The notes below the pieces were generated by a model, which saw only the letters and a program-made list of their open reading frames with translations, did no database searches and was not told the DNA's origin. Position numbers and translations under genes: made by a program. A DNA stretch of 64,000 nucleotides, taken from the NCBI RefSeq assembly GCF_020382885.2, contig NC_058501.1, positions 16,382,501-16,446,500 of the forward strand. The letters run 5' to 3'. Positions 47,475 to 63,932 of the stretch are shown here, piece by piece (the first letter of the stretch is position 1; the number at the start of each line of letters is the position of its first letter). The stretch is from Scatophagus argus. Its lineage: Eukaryota; Chordata; Actinopteri; Scatophagidae.

Positions 47475-48483
47475 TGAAAGATGAGTCATGTTTCCTCTTT
47501 TATTTGGTCTTGTTTTTGCATGTATAATTGTTTATTGTGGTAAAAATGTAGCTGGTCTTCAGTGATAGGCGTGTGTGTCGGCACAGCTGCTGAGAGGGAT
47601 ACTAGCAGTGAACCTTTTACTGTTCGGCAACGTATAATAGCACTTCATTTTGTTTATAGTGGTCTCCTGTTCTGCACTGATGGAATAACCGTAATGAGGA
47701 AATCAGTAATTGCATCCACCCCAGCAAACCAGTGAGTGAAAGTGCACCCGGTAGAGCGTCATTGGACCATCTAATGAGGGGCTCCAGCAGCCTCTGCTGC
47801 AGACATGCAGCAGCCCACCCACCTGTGTAGAAATAGCAGCCTGCCATGCAGGTAATTATCAGGCCCGTCTTAGACACCTGGGGCTCCACACAACGCTTAC
47901 GCCTTCCCCAAGCCACATTTTGCAGCTTACCTCCTTCCCCACCTGCTATTCTCCTCCCCAGTTTGTGAAAGCAAACACTGTGACATTTCTGATGCAAATT
48001 ATATGAATCTGGTCTGATGTGGGTCAGGTGTAACAGGGAATGCATGTTGCTTTTCCTGTGTCACAGTGCAGTGATGTTAATTATGGTTGATCCCTAGTTC
48101 CAATGTGTGATTACCATCCGATTCACTGAATGAAAACCCGGTTTAAATCCGGTTTGTTCATGTGCTGTTGATCTGAGAATCGCGAAGAGACAGTTAGCTG
48201 TACGAGTCGGTGGAATGAAGCCAAACAAGAGCCAACTTCATCTCTGACAAACCTCACACTGCCTCTCCTTCACCCTGTGCGTTTTGTAGATCTCTGACTG
48301 TCCCTGCTTGTCCTCAACTTGAAGAAATCTCTGAATTGCCAATGCAGATCTGCGTCTAATTGACAGTTTCGTTCACGCTCCAGTGTTAAAGCTTTTGCGC
48401 CAATCCTCTCCCCTTCCCCGTTTTCATCGCTTTCATAATTGCCACCAACATAATGACACTGTTGCTGTGGCAACCGTGTCTTT

Positions 48484-48524
<41 letters not shown>

Positions 48525-48800
48525 GCACATACACATACACACACTTTGGATCGGCTGCTTTAATTTTGCAAGTGTTTTCCCTGTTTTCACAGCTTCGACT
48601 CAGTCATTCCTCTAAGACTTTTCTGAAAGCACAAATCCTTTGCTGATATATATATGTATATATGCTTAAAGTTATTTATTTATTGTCAGAGTCCGTGAAA
48701 TGTATGTCGCCAGGGTCACTCAATCACAGAGGGAAATGAAATGGAGGGGAATAAAGATGAACGCCACCAGTTGAATGGGCCTAACGACCGTCAGCGCCGA
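47475..48800. other. ube2s-shisa7 spacer
   Basis: No gene recognised. A (TC)n(AC)n tract occurs at 48485-48545. A minus-strand open frame of 142 codons (48045-47617) lacks any familiar motif and is regarded as chance. Confidence 0.55.
48485..48545. repeat. (TC)n(AC)n microsatellite
   Basis: About 30 bases of TC followed by imperfect AC repeats, roughly 400 bases upstream of the shisa7 TATA box. Confidence 0.9.
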
Positions 48801-48842
48801 GCAGCGCGGAGCTGAGAGTCTCACCAGCGCCAGTCTGACTGA

Positions 48843-48930
48843 CCAATCACAGCGCTCCCCCCCGCTGGCGGACCTCAGTGAGGCCATTGGCGGTTAGGCG
48901 GTGTAAACCACCTCGCTTGGAATTTATAAA
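48843..48930 (+). promoter_or_regulatory. shisa7 core promoter with TATA and CCAAT boxes
   Basis: CCAAT at 48843-48847, inverted CCAAT (ATTGG) at 48886-48890 and TATAAA at 48925-48930 lie in a CpG-rich block (48780-48910). Spacing predicts transcription starting near 48955. The downstream segment then has a good donor at 49464/49465. Confidence 0.6.
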
Positions 48931-48954
48931 GGCAGCCAGGCTCGGTCAGTCCTA

Positions 48955-49464
48955 GATGGGGGAAAAAAAAGTTAGATTGTGGGAGTTTTTAGTTTATTGA
49001 CATTTTGACCATCTGACACCTGACTAGTTGTACTGTAACTTGCACTGTAGTACAACAAACTGGATTTTTCCGATATAGTGTTATAGCTGAATAGTCCTGT
49101 CACATGTATCAGAAAATCTCAGAACATCTCGTTGGGCAACAGACTCTCTCTCTCTCTCCCTCTCCCTCTCCCTCCCTCTCTCTCTCTCGCTCTCTCTCTC
49201 TCTCTTTCTCTTTCCTGCATGCGTTTTTCACCCCCTTTTCTTCCGTGGTTAATGGATTAACAATAGCCTGAAGGAGACTTATCAAGACCGACTGAGATCT
49301 GCGGCACTTGTAGAAAACGGGCATCTAAAACAGGTGGCCACAGTTCACGCTGTCCTGATCTTCCTCTGCTACAATAACAGGCTGCCATCTGAGGAACGCT
49401 GAGGTACAGTGCGCAGGCTCTCCCAGCGCTGTTCTCCAGCATCAAACCCCAGAGCAACGCACAG
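48955..49464 (+). other. shisa7 5' UTR exon 1
   Basis: Starts about 30 bases after the TATA box and ends at CGCACAG|GTAAGA. It contains a 70-base polypyrimidine (CT)n tract and no long open frame. The connection to the coding exon at 53260 (acceptor CTCTTAG) is inferred. An acceptor-like GCATTGCAG at 51569 may add a second non-coding exon. Confidence 0.5.
49141..49217 (+). repeat. (CT)n polypyrimidine tract in shisa7 5' UTR
   Basis: Almost pure C/T for about 75 bases within the predicted first exon. Confidence 0.9.
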
Positions 49465-49801
49465 GTAAGACACGACATTATGCACCTTTTTTAAAAAGAT
49501 AATAAAACAAAATGCAACATCAGTTAACGAATTACGGGGAGTGGGGGGGTCTCTTTGATACCGTCATTGTGTGTTTGTGTCTGTATGAAAAATTAGTTTT
49601 TGCATGTGTTTAGTCGCATCATCTGTGCTGGAGGCTGTCATATGAAACATTTGGATGAAAGCTGCGCCACAGAAACAATCAGGCTTCGTGCTGGGCAAAC
49701 GGTTTTCAACACTTAAACACTTTAATCGACAGCTGGCAGCACATTGCGAATTATGAACGTATTGATATTCGGACCACTGATAACACACATCCAGCCGGAC
49801 T

Positions 49802-49828
49802 ACACACACACACACACACACACACACC
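49802..49828. repeat. (AC)n microsatellite
   Basis: About 26 bases of AC dinucleotides in the shisa7 5' intron. Confidence 0.9.
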
Positions 49829-50396
49829 GGCACGGATACACCCACGCACTTTTAGCCTACTGATAGATGCAAGTCATGTCCATAACCCGCATGCTTGTTC
49901 ATTGCAAGTTGCAACTTATTAACCTAATGAAGGATGGACTGGGGTCTGAAGAGTCGAGGTCCAAAATGACTCGCTTGATTCGAAGTCATTGCGCAGCATA
50001 CATTTTACTGATAAGACTAAAGCAAACGCTGCTTTCGCCGTAATTAAATGTCTTTCGCATCTACGTGGCTTCTATTAAGGAATTGTTTTCTCTCCCACTG
50101 AGTAAACATCGGCGCGTTTTGCAACCGCGTTTCTACAGGGGAAAAAAAAAAAGAAGCCATTTTGTTTCGTTTCAAGCAAACACCTGTTGAAATTGTTGCA
50201 TGGCCAGCCGTCTGCACAGCTGGTCAGCAGTCCTGTAATGAAAATAAGGGGCGCCGTTTGGTTCTTTTGCTTTGGTACGAATTGCTCGCAGTGACAGGAA
50301 TCTGTGGAAATGGTTTGTTCTCCCTCCAGTGGTCATGTAACTGAGGGGGGATGCATCTTCACAGTTCTGAATGTGTGCCCTTCACCCTTTGGTTCC

Positions 50397-50400
<4 letters not shown>

Positions 50401-50434
<34 letters not shown>
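50401..50434. repeat. (TC)n microsatellite
   Basis: About 34 bases of TC dinucleotides in the shisa7 5' intron. Confidence 0.9.
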
Positions 50435-50440
<6 letters not shown>

Positions 50441-51015
50441 TACTGCATTGCTTCAGCAGTACACAGTATAGAGATACCCACAGGAAAGCATTTTGCTTCT
50501 TTTGCACGTTGAGTCACTTTGCTGGAAAGATGTGATATCAGCCTTCAAGCTGACCCTCCATGATTTGAATCAAGATTAGAATTTTAAATTTCTGTATTGT
50601 TAGAAAGATGTAATTGCACATTTAGCGCAGAGTGGTATGCATATTTGGCCGGAGCATCCTCATGAAGTGATGGAGCCAGAGCAGAAAGTATGGTAATGGA
50701 AGTTGAGCAGCGCTCGCAGACGTTGGCGAGAGGCATCAGTGTCATCTTGTCGAGCAAGAGATGGGCAGATGTGACTTTGAAATCTGGTTTGGCTAATGGG
50801 TGTAGATTGGATTCTGCCTCCCTTCTCTTTCACTGCCTCTTTCACTCACACAGACAGAGCTGCAGTGCTATTCTGAGAGAGTTAGCTGCCTCAACCCACG
50901 CACAGAATCTGAGAAAGAGAGAAAGGCAGAACGAGGGAGAAAGAGGAGAACGAGGGAGCAAGAGGAATAAAGGAGAGAGAAAGACCATAAGGGGGTTTAC
51001 AGAATACCTACTATA

Positions 51016-51016
<1 letters not shown>

Positions 51017-51083
<67 letters not shown>
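51017..51083. repeat. (CT)n(CA)n microsatellite
   Basis: A CT run of about 38 bases running into a CA run of about 28 bases, in the shisa7 5' intron. Confidence 0.95.
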
Positions 51084-51087
<4 letters not shown>

Positions 51088-51569
51088 AAGCCTCTTTTAC
51101 AGTTTCAGATGTACCTCTTAAACTGCTGAACTGACAGCAGCTGATTTACAGTCTTGATTAGCACTCCTCTTGTGTGTGGCATTGACTGTATTTGCAGATC
51201 TGTTTGGTGGTGCTGTTTGTGTGATGTGCTATGTTGTATTGGTAAGTGCTGGGAGAAATGTACTTGATTCTGTGCCACCCACACACCGCCCTCCCACTCA
51301 TGGTCGTCTCTGCATCTATACCTCTGGCTCTTCCCGCTCGCCACAATCTCTTTGCTCATTTAAATCCCTACCCTGCATTTATCCCTCTGCTCTCTTTCTC
51401 TATCGTTGGCTTTTCAGGAGCGTGTTCCTCCTGCATCCAAACAGGCACACAAACACACACACAAACACACACACACATATATAATGCAATTAATAAAAAT
51501 TAGTGTATTGTGCAAGCTCAGAAGGTGCACGCAGCTTCTGTCTAATCATGTCTCTTGTTTGCATTGCAG

Positions 51570-53259
51570 CGGACGCTCGGCCAACACGTTCCGGGTTTGA
51601 TTGTCAACGTGTAAACCCGAGGACAATTCTGGAAATCAAGCAGAACATTCAGAGACAACAGAAGAGAAATTCTCCCAGAGAGAGACAGAAAGAGAACATT
51701 AGTCAGTGGGAGAGCTGCTGCTTTGTGTCTCTCGTTTTTCCTTCGCTGAACCCTCCTCAGAAGGTCAGAGGAGCATGTAACTGAAACAAGTGGAGCCCTC
51801 GGTGATTTCGGCATTCTGTCTCCCCCATCTGTGCCTACATTCTCTGCTACAGATAGGGACGTTTTGATAATTACATATAATTATAATTTCTGTGGGAGAC
51901 AGATCTGCTTCTGTCTATTATTGCCAACACCTCCAACACAATAACTTCACACATTTACATATTTCTCAACAAAAGTGATATTCTTTGAACCTCCGAGACA
52001 AATCAGGAATAATTTTGCTTAGAGAGACATGTCACATGGAGAAGCAATGTGCCATTCAGTTCACGTCTAATTAGTGATACATTTGAATGACACAGGCGAC
52101 TTTTTGTGCCTAAAAGCTGAATAGAGAGCATTTGAAATCAGTGGCGTTTGCCTCATTTCGCGATGTATTTTACAGGCAGGGAGTCATTTCCTTGGTTTGT
52201 GCTTACTCCTGATTTTCAGCTGTTACTGTCTTTTAGCACTTAAGCTGAGCCTCACTCATTATCACCCCTGGCCCAGTCACAGTAACAGTCAGTGCCAGAA
52301 GAGTACTGATGCATATTAAACAATCATAGAAAAGATTCAGGTGAAGTACATGGTGTATCTACTGATATGTGGCTAGAACAAGTTAACATGGAGGAAAGTT
52401 CCTCCTCCAGAGAAACTAAGCAACATCAATAGACCGTGTTGATCAGGAGGTTCAGTCTGTTAATTCCACTGGATTGTGTTACAATGCCAGGAATTGCCAG
52501 ATACATTAAAAGAATTATAGATTTCACGCGTATTTCCAAACAAGAATTGCTTACAGTTTAAATAAGTGCCAATTCTGAATGTATGTAGTGCTAGACTAAA
52601 ACAGGAATCCAGGAATGAACAAAACAGATAAAACTGTTTACATTTGACAAAACACAGGCCATAGACTATCATTCAAGTGCCATGGTCAGCACAGGAATGT
52701 ACAGGACCGCCATATTTTGCTGAAAATAGTTGCTACTAATTTTTACTGGCCTTTGTGGTTACAAATAGTGATTCCATCCAGCAGTACATCAGATTAGTCC
52801 TTTTAGTTCAGTGGGACATGTAGAACAAGGCATTAAAGACTAAAAGCATGAAGATTGTTATGTGCAATTTGTCCTTTATACAAAGATACGTCCATTTTAG
52901 TGTTGTAGACTTGAGAAGCGTTGTTTTTCGAGGGCAAAGGTGGTCTGAGTTCCTCTCTAGCTATAAATTAAAACCATTTGAATGCCATTATCAACAATTA
53001 CTGAAAACTTCCAACTGATTTTGATAGTGGTAGTCCTTTAAAATTACATTATTCCTGACCTTATCTATTAGTACATCATATAAATACTTCAAATTTCATC
53101 ATCCATTATTACTGAATGAAACTACTCATACACCATCAATATCCAGTAGGTAGTACATGCTACTGGAATATTTCACATGCCATTCTAGTGGGTTAAACTG
53201 CAAAAGCGGATACAGTGTTGCAACTGCATTGACTCAACAACAGAAAATAGATCTCTTAG
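51570..53259 (+). other. shisa7 5' intron, possible extra UTR exon at its start
   Basis: The first 200 bases after the acceptor-like GCATTGCAG are purine-rich and could be a non-coding exon; candidate donors (AAG|GTCAGA at 51763, GTAACT at 51778) are weak. The remainder shows nothing recognisable. Confidence 0.35.
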
Positions 53260-53269
53260 TCATGTAAAA

Positions 53270-57074
<3,805 letters not shown>

Positions 57075-60000
57075 GGTCTGTGCCTAATGTAGAGTTAACC
57101 CCTCATCAGAAGTATGGGAATAGATCACCCTTCTGCATTTAACTATTAGATATACAACTACGAGACATAAAACTATAAGTATAAGTATAGTAACAGTATA
57201 ACGTGTTTAGGCTATTCAAATTAGTGTTATCTTGTAATTAAATAGCTTAAATATGATTACTTAATTACAAATCTAAGTGGGGAACATCTGTTCCAATTAT
57301 GTGATAGCCTACATCAGCCATATTTTGTAACAAATTCGCCATATTGCCATATACAGTGGTGCCATTACTTGTAGAAAGACTGACTGGGAGGGTGAAACAA
57401 AACCAACAGAAGTGTCGTTCATAATTTTGTTTTTATATATGTTTTTAAAAAGTACTCAGGAGCCATATTAGATAGGTAACAAGACGATATTAAAAAAAAA
57501 AACAAAGAGGTTGAAGAATAGGAGGACTATGGAATATTGTATCACAGAGTTTAACAGAAAATTGAACCAACAACCTGCTGGACTGTCAATGCGCTCAGTC
57601 CTCACCAACAGCGATTTATTAAACTGAATCTCATGGGTGAGTCTGAATGAACTGTGCGCCCGGTGAGGGTTTCCGGAGAGCTGACACTCTGCTGAACCAA
57701 CCTCATCCTGGCCCAGGGAGACCAAACTGATTTTTGTTGCTTCCGATCTACATGGGCGGACACGGTGGGGGCTGTTTCTGATTGGGACACAAAAGACTGA
57801 CGCTACTGGTAGGACTCTGCGCCCGATTTAAACCGCGGACGTACCCACATTACCAATCTGATGCCTGGGTTGCCTAGTTTTCCATGTGACCTTAGATCAA
57901 ATCCACAGAGGAACTCACGCTTTGATCACTGTTACACTACACGAGTGTAAACTGATGTTAGATTACGTTGTGGTTGTGTTTTCCCTAATGTTCCCATCTA
58001 CAGATCAGGACCTAAGTGTAAAAACAATGGGCTACCAAATGATTTAGAGCCATCTGTCACGTTATTACAAAAACATCTTGACATGACATTAACATAGACG
58101 AGTTAAGAGATAACAGAACAGAAGTACGTGTTTGGTTTACCAATAAAGAGGCAACTTGCTTTGATATAGGTTGTGCACGAAGAGCAAAGGTTGTTCTACA
58201 GAGCACAAATGAATAGACCGTGACGCAGAGGTTGCACTTACACAACTGTCCTTCAAAGCCATTTATAGAAGATACAAAGAAAATACCACAGAAGAAGCTG
58301 GTCTGACAATCACCATTTTATTATTCTTACCAGGTGACACATTATACAAGTCAGTGATGTTTTGTACAGTCAAAGGATTGGCTTCAGAGCAAGCCAAAAA
58401 CCCCTCTGAGTCAGGAGAGAGGGCTACCCGAGGCCTTCTCCTGTGTGGCTCCACGTGCCATGAGAGACTTGGATGGTTAGAAAAAGCCCTGCCCATCCTC
58501 AAGACGAAGACCTTGCTGTATCATAAAGCATTTCAGCCAGTATGAATAATAATAATAAAAAAAAACAAATGAAAAAAAAAACAAACAAAAAACCAAGCAA
58601 AAAGAAAAAAAAAATCTTCATCAATAACAATGCTTATCAATACTAAGGGCTATCCTATCCTATATACTGTAGTATGTGATATCTGTGGTCCATATAAAAT
58701 GCTATCTCTTTCTCTTGATTTTGTGTTGATATTGTCATGATGTATTAAGTATTAATGTGTACAAAAAACCGAGCAATTTAAGCACAGTTCAAAGAGAAAC
58801 ACAGAGACAAAACTTTGCACAAATCTTTCCCCTGATATTTGCACCAGATACAAACTTACTTTGTATCTTGTCCTCAAGGTTTACATTCTGTACAAGCACG
58901 ACTGAAAGTGTGACTGAGCAATGGAAGGTATTATATTGAGTTTTTTTTTTTTTTTAATCAGCAGAAATCAGAGATGACTACGCAGATCAAGAGAGGGAAC
59001 TTGTTACTGCTTGGTTTTTGTTCAGTCATGTGAAAGGATACGGAGATGAATCTCTGCTAAACAGAAACACAGACTTCATTTGGACAATCTTCCTATACAC
59101 AGTGCTACATGTAGTTGTTATGAATATGATGGAGTGTTATTATTAATGATTATTATAACTGTTATGGTTATTATTAACAATTATCTTATGATGTGATGTT
59201 CTTTTACTTGGTGGGATTTAAGTGTTTATTGTTTTTAGATAACTAGCATTCTCATGACTAGTTGTTTTTTCATACATCTGGTCATAAATTCAAGTTTTTA
59301 AAAACATTCTGAGTCTTGATGCATGCCAGCTCCATTTCATTGAGAGGCATTTACAGTATGCCTGGATTTTAAGGTCATTGATGCTTATATGGCCAACTTT
59401 CCAGCTGTATGTACTGTGCCTAGACATCGGCCTTATTCTTGATCTCAAGTGATTACTTAGGTTTCCACTCGGGTACAAAAACATCTATTGAAAAAATCTG
59501 CCTTCTAAGCGTATGTGTAGATGACGGTGTTTGTAACGGCCAGTAAGGGGTAGATGTGTGTGTGTGGGACGGGGCCAGAAGTTATTAATGTCACCAGAGT
59601 GGAGACGGTCTCCAGTGCAGCAGCCTGACCCAATAACTTATTATGGGTTGTACACACTGAAGCCATGATGCCATAATGTATGTGAATGAATGTTTATTAC
59701 ACAGATTGGAGAGACATGGAGGTCTAATGGAGACCCGAAAGCTATGAGTGCAGTGACTTTTTCAGGGAAATAGGGCAGATGACATACAGTAGTATTAGAT
59801 TTTTTTAATAGAGCCACAAAAGGTCTGTAGCAAAGTCTGTAATATCTCACAAGCCATATCCATCGAAACTCATTCTCACAATTTTATAAATGGTTACTCT
59901 AATTTGTGCAAGTATTGTATTTTGTATAGCTAGTACAATCAGAATATTTTGAGTGATCTCTTCGGCATTAATTTGAGGATTCAACAAATTATGTGTTAGT

Positions 60001-60388
60001 ATTTAATGAATTGTACAGTGCCAAACTCATAACATTTTGTTGTCTTTCTATCGTCATAGCCTCCTACAAAACTACAGAGGTTATTTCTTTTTTCACAACA
60101 GAGTACTAATACAGAGGCAAGTATGCTAAAAAAAAGGCTAGTTATCAGAAAGAAATGAATGAATATGGTGTGTGTTTTGCCATTATGAATTCATTTAGAG
60201 AGGGAATGGTTAATGGCCACCTGAAATGTAAAAGCATTACTATCAGTAAATTGTATGGACAGGGACAGCGTCCAGTAATTGAATTCATGGATTTATTTTC
60301 ATGTCTATAAATTTCAAAACAACCCTTTTGTTATTGCTCAATGCATTGATCCCCTTGGATACGACAGTGACTTACAAAGAATTTGTAT
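57075..60388 (+). other. shisa7 3' UTR
   Basis: A long non-coding stretch between the stop codon and the AATAAA at 60389. It has A-runs at 57490-57505 and 58555-58615; the latter includes an AATAAA (58554-58559) that could be a proximal end. No open frame with a known motif. Confidence 0.55.
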
Positions 60389-60394
60389 AATAAA
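60389..60394 (+). terminator. Candidate distal shisa7 polyadenylation signal
   Basis: AATAAA followed by a G/T-rich and A-rich stretch. It gives a 3' UTR of about 3.3 kb, common for neuronal membrane-protein genes. Confidence 0.5.
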
Positions 60395-60710
60395 GTTGGT
60401 GGAAAAAAAAAATCTTTTGTTGTTCATTGTAGTCTAAGGTTTATTACGTTAATAATGCACTTGAAACTTAGGCACTGATTCTGCCATTCAGTGTCACTGA
60501 TATTCTAGTGTGGAGCATTTTTAAGTATTTATCAAGCATTTAATATTTCACACTCTTAAACAGCTAAATGTTGAAGCACCATACATCTTACCTTGCAGCA
60601 ATGAGTCATTAATTCATTAATAAACTGGTCTACATACATTCAAGTCAAACATTTTTTATTTGTTGCTGTGCATTTCGGAGGAGCTGACACACCAACATTC
60701 TGAAGTACTC

Positions 60711-60711
60711 A

Positions 60712-60760
<49 letters not shown>
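60711..60760. repeat. (ATCT)n microsatellite
   Basis: About twelve tandem ATCT units without interruption, in the spacer after shisa7. Confidence 0.95.
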
Positions 60761-60761
<1 letters not shown>

Positions 60762-60939
60762 AGAATTTTATGTTTATTTTATTCAATTTCTTTTGTACAA
60801 AGCTAATTTTGGACTCTCTTTGCAGGAATAATCTGCTATGTAATCTAGTTAAATTAACATTCTTTTGAACTAAAATACACAGAGAGCCAATGACGAACTT
60901 TCATTTTTCTGTAGAAAATCTTCTGGAAACAATCTAACT

Positions 60940-61371
60940 GACAGACACATAGTCAATTACAAGTGCTTGTTCTGCAATGTGAAAATATACAAGTATTGTT
61001 TGCAAAATGCACTTTAAGTAGAGTGAAAGTACTCATTAAGCAGAAAATAAGGTCTGTGAGACTTACTGCATGTTATATACTGTATATTGTGTTATATATC
61101 ATTGGATTATCATTACAGATGTATTGTGCTGTTTTTGGTCAAAGTAGAGCACGTTTTACAGTTTTATATACTGATGACCTGTATTATCTATGATTGCACA
61201 TCACATTTTATAAGCTGGTGTGTGTAAAACAACTAGTTAATCAGTCAAAAAAGTAAAGTGGAGTAAAAAGTACAATGCTTCCCTCTAAATTGCAGTGGAG
61301 CAGAAGTATAAATTAAAATCAAAATGAAATATTTAGGTACCGTACAAGTACTTTGCTACATCCCACCACTG
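60940..61371. mobile_element. hAT-like miniature element, inverted relative to 41404
   Basis: The right end GTACTTTGCTACATCCCACCACTG is, in inverse, the same CAGTGGTGGGATGTAGCAAAG type of terminus. Interior words such as GGAGTAAAAAGTACAATG and GTGGAGCAGAAGTATAAA are typical of this teleost family. The left end is not sharply defined. Confidence 0.55.
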
Positions 61372-63500
61372 GTTACACAGACATTTTAATCTAAAATGCA
61401 CTGATGACTGTTTAACCAGGTGAAACAGTTTTAAAATCTTTGCTTGCTCATTACTCCACAACGTTTTGTGCTACTTGTTACTGACGGTTATTACAGAAAA
61501 AGCATCCTTTGCTTGATACACGGCCTGAGGTGATGTTGGTGAGGGAGGGGGATAGTTTTGCAAAAATATTTAATTCACTTTAGGAGAAAACGCACAGCAT
61601 GTCTAACACATGTTAATGCAGCAGGCTGCAGTTTTGAAATTACTCACTTGGTCAGAGGCAATATGTTATGAAACTGAGATTCAAAAAATAATCATGAGAC
61701 AAATTAGATTTTTATAATGGGTCAAACTAGCAACAGTTTTATATTAACAAAAAGCCTTTTTAGTCTTCAATAGGTTAGTATGCACACAGAGCGGGTCACA
61801 CATCACCGGGATGTGAGATATTGTATAAGCCACAGTAAGCCTATACTGTGCCAGTGGGAGTAGACAACTGTGGTTTTAAATGAGATGAAAAAGTGAAATT
61901 GTCTTCATATAATTCACAGCTTTATATCACACTGTACCTGCTGGATCCTTAGAGTGAGGTAAGAGCTACGGAGCTCATATTTAAAACCTCTTGTGAATAC
62001 ATTTATTGCACTGAGATGTATGAAAGCTTAAATGAAAGGGCAGACTGCGACACTGTACTGATACAGATATGATTTTTACAAGAAGTACACAAAGGGCACA
62101 AAAATGATTATGTTTGATTTAGGCATTGGCTGCAACTGACGCTTTACAATCATTGCAATTTGCACATTTCACCACCAGGAGGGTTCAGTGGCTCCTCTGC
62201 TCTGAGTCAAGCTCTACTTTAAGCCCTTGACTCAACATTTCATATGAATTAAACCTTCACCAGATTACTGTTAACTTGCAGAGGAATGACTCCACACTAA
62301 TGTGTGGAGTATGCTGGCGAAAGCAAAACACATCAAGAATATCTGACTATTCTCCGATAGTATCATGGAAGCATAAGTTGTCCATTAGTGCATTATATAT
62401 CTGCTAAGTAAAGTGACACCCCATTTTTCACAACTCATGCTCAGTTTACGACTCTGACTTTAGCAGAGACAGACAGCAAATTTGCCCGTAAGGACAAATT
62501 GATATTCAAATTGCAAAAGTATGTGTGTGTGAGTCGAGGCCTTCTGGTTCCTTTGATGGTCCTGTGTAAAAGATTATGGGCTCCACATGCAGTGTGCATA
62601 CATTTCACAACACAACCCAAGAATGATTACCATCCAGTGGCCCAGAGCGGAAATTATTTCCATCTTTGTGATTAAAATAACTGAATCAAACCATACAATC
62701 ATATGATGATAAAATGAGGATTTTTTTTTTCTTGAGTTATTACATTCATCACAGCTTTGGAAGAACACAAATCGTACCCATATCTCTATCTCTTCATCAT
62801 CATATTGACCTGGAAATGGACTTTGTTGATTTGAGGATGATCATTTTTAAACTGGCTCTGTTGTTAGGATACAGAAGAGTAAAAGGGGGCCTTATAGACA
62901 CATTTCACCTACCAGTTGCAGGCGTTACTGCATTTTAAAGGTAAGAATTATGTGTTTGGTGTCAAAAGGCCTGGTTTCATGAACCACTTCTTTGCAAAGA
63001 CTAGCCAGTGTTATATACCTTATATAGCTGATAACATGTCCAGAAAAGAGACAGAGACAGACAGACAGAGATAATTAGAGGTAAGCATGGTGTGGTGTAG
63101 ATTTTTCAAGAAGAGAAACCTCCTCTGTATTTACTTCGGTATTTATAACAATTACTAATGTCATAACAATATATTATTGATTCATACACCTCACATATAT
63201 TTGATACACAGGCCCAGACCTATATACGTGCAAAAAATAATTTGGAAGAGGGTTATGGTGAACATTTATACTTTTTTTATTTACTAACTGCTATTTATTT
63301 TCAATAAACGTCATAGTTACATTAAAGATATTCCTATGGTGTAATACGCCTGTAAGAAATCACATTTAATATGCAGCTTGGCAGAAAGTTATTAACCATC
63401 CACTGAGAGTGGTTATCTTTTGATATAATCGGGCATAGGACTGTGGATGTAAAAAGGGCACTTAATGTCTGAATATGCAAAGTTTGTGGTAAGAGAATCC
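61372..63500. other. Spacer downstream of shisa7
   Basis: AT-rich sequence with no recognised gene, element or motif; short open frames only. A GACA/CAGA-rich patch lies at 63050-63070. Confidence 0.55.
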
Positions 63501-63932
63501 TCTTTAACCAAACGCTGAACCCGTTGTGAGCCCTATACAGCCGCCCGTGAGCCCCGCTAGTGCTACCCGGAAATATTACAAGGGCCGGAAAGGACCAATG
63601 TTAAGAGAGCACACGTCACTCACTTTTACCCAAAAATATTATCGCCGACCACCCAAATTTTTCTCGGCCGTCGAACTCTTTTGCAAAACCTTCCTGCCGG
63701 CGCAAAGAGCCGTAATCAAATGGCAAGAGGGCGGCTGCGGTATCCATCGGCGTTGATTTCTGTTGGGAACGGTGTAAGCTTTCACCCAGCTCAGCATCAG
63801 TGAAAATGGCTCTGGCTAACGACTGGAAAACAGCACGCAGAAATGGAAGCGGACGATAGCTAGCTAGGCAGTTAGAAGAAGGCGTGACAGGCCTCATCCA
63901 TCCGCAACTGTGCTCTGCAACTGGATGCGTAG
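63500..63932 (+). promoter_or_regulatory. Possible promoter and first exon of a further gene
   Basis: Relatively CpG-rich compared with the preceding 3 kb, with two ETS-type cores (CCCGGAAA near 63568, GCCGGAAA near 63583). A consensus donor GTAG|GTAAAC occurs at 63932/63933. Two ATGs precede it: one opens an 18-codon frame that stops (63806), the other (63925-63927) would place only 8 coding bases before the donor. The gene itself lies beyond the window, so identity is unknown. Confidence 0.35.

Noticed and set aside
47617-48045. 142-codon minus-strand open frame between ube2s and shisa7
   Set aside because: No recognisable domain, irregular composition, no splice or promoter context; likely chance in moderately GC-rich spacer.
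51170-51503. Overlapping open frames near microsatellites in the shisa7 5' intron
   Set aside because: Contain simple-repeat His/Thr runs and no conserved sequence.
63616-63897. 93-codon minus-strand open frame at the right edge
   Set aside because: No known motif; the CpG-rich promoter-like composition explains the lack of stops.
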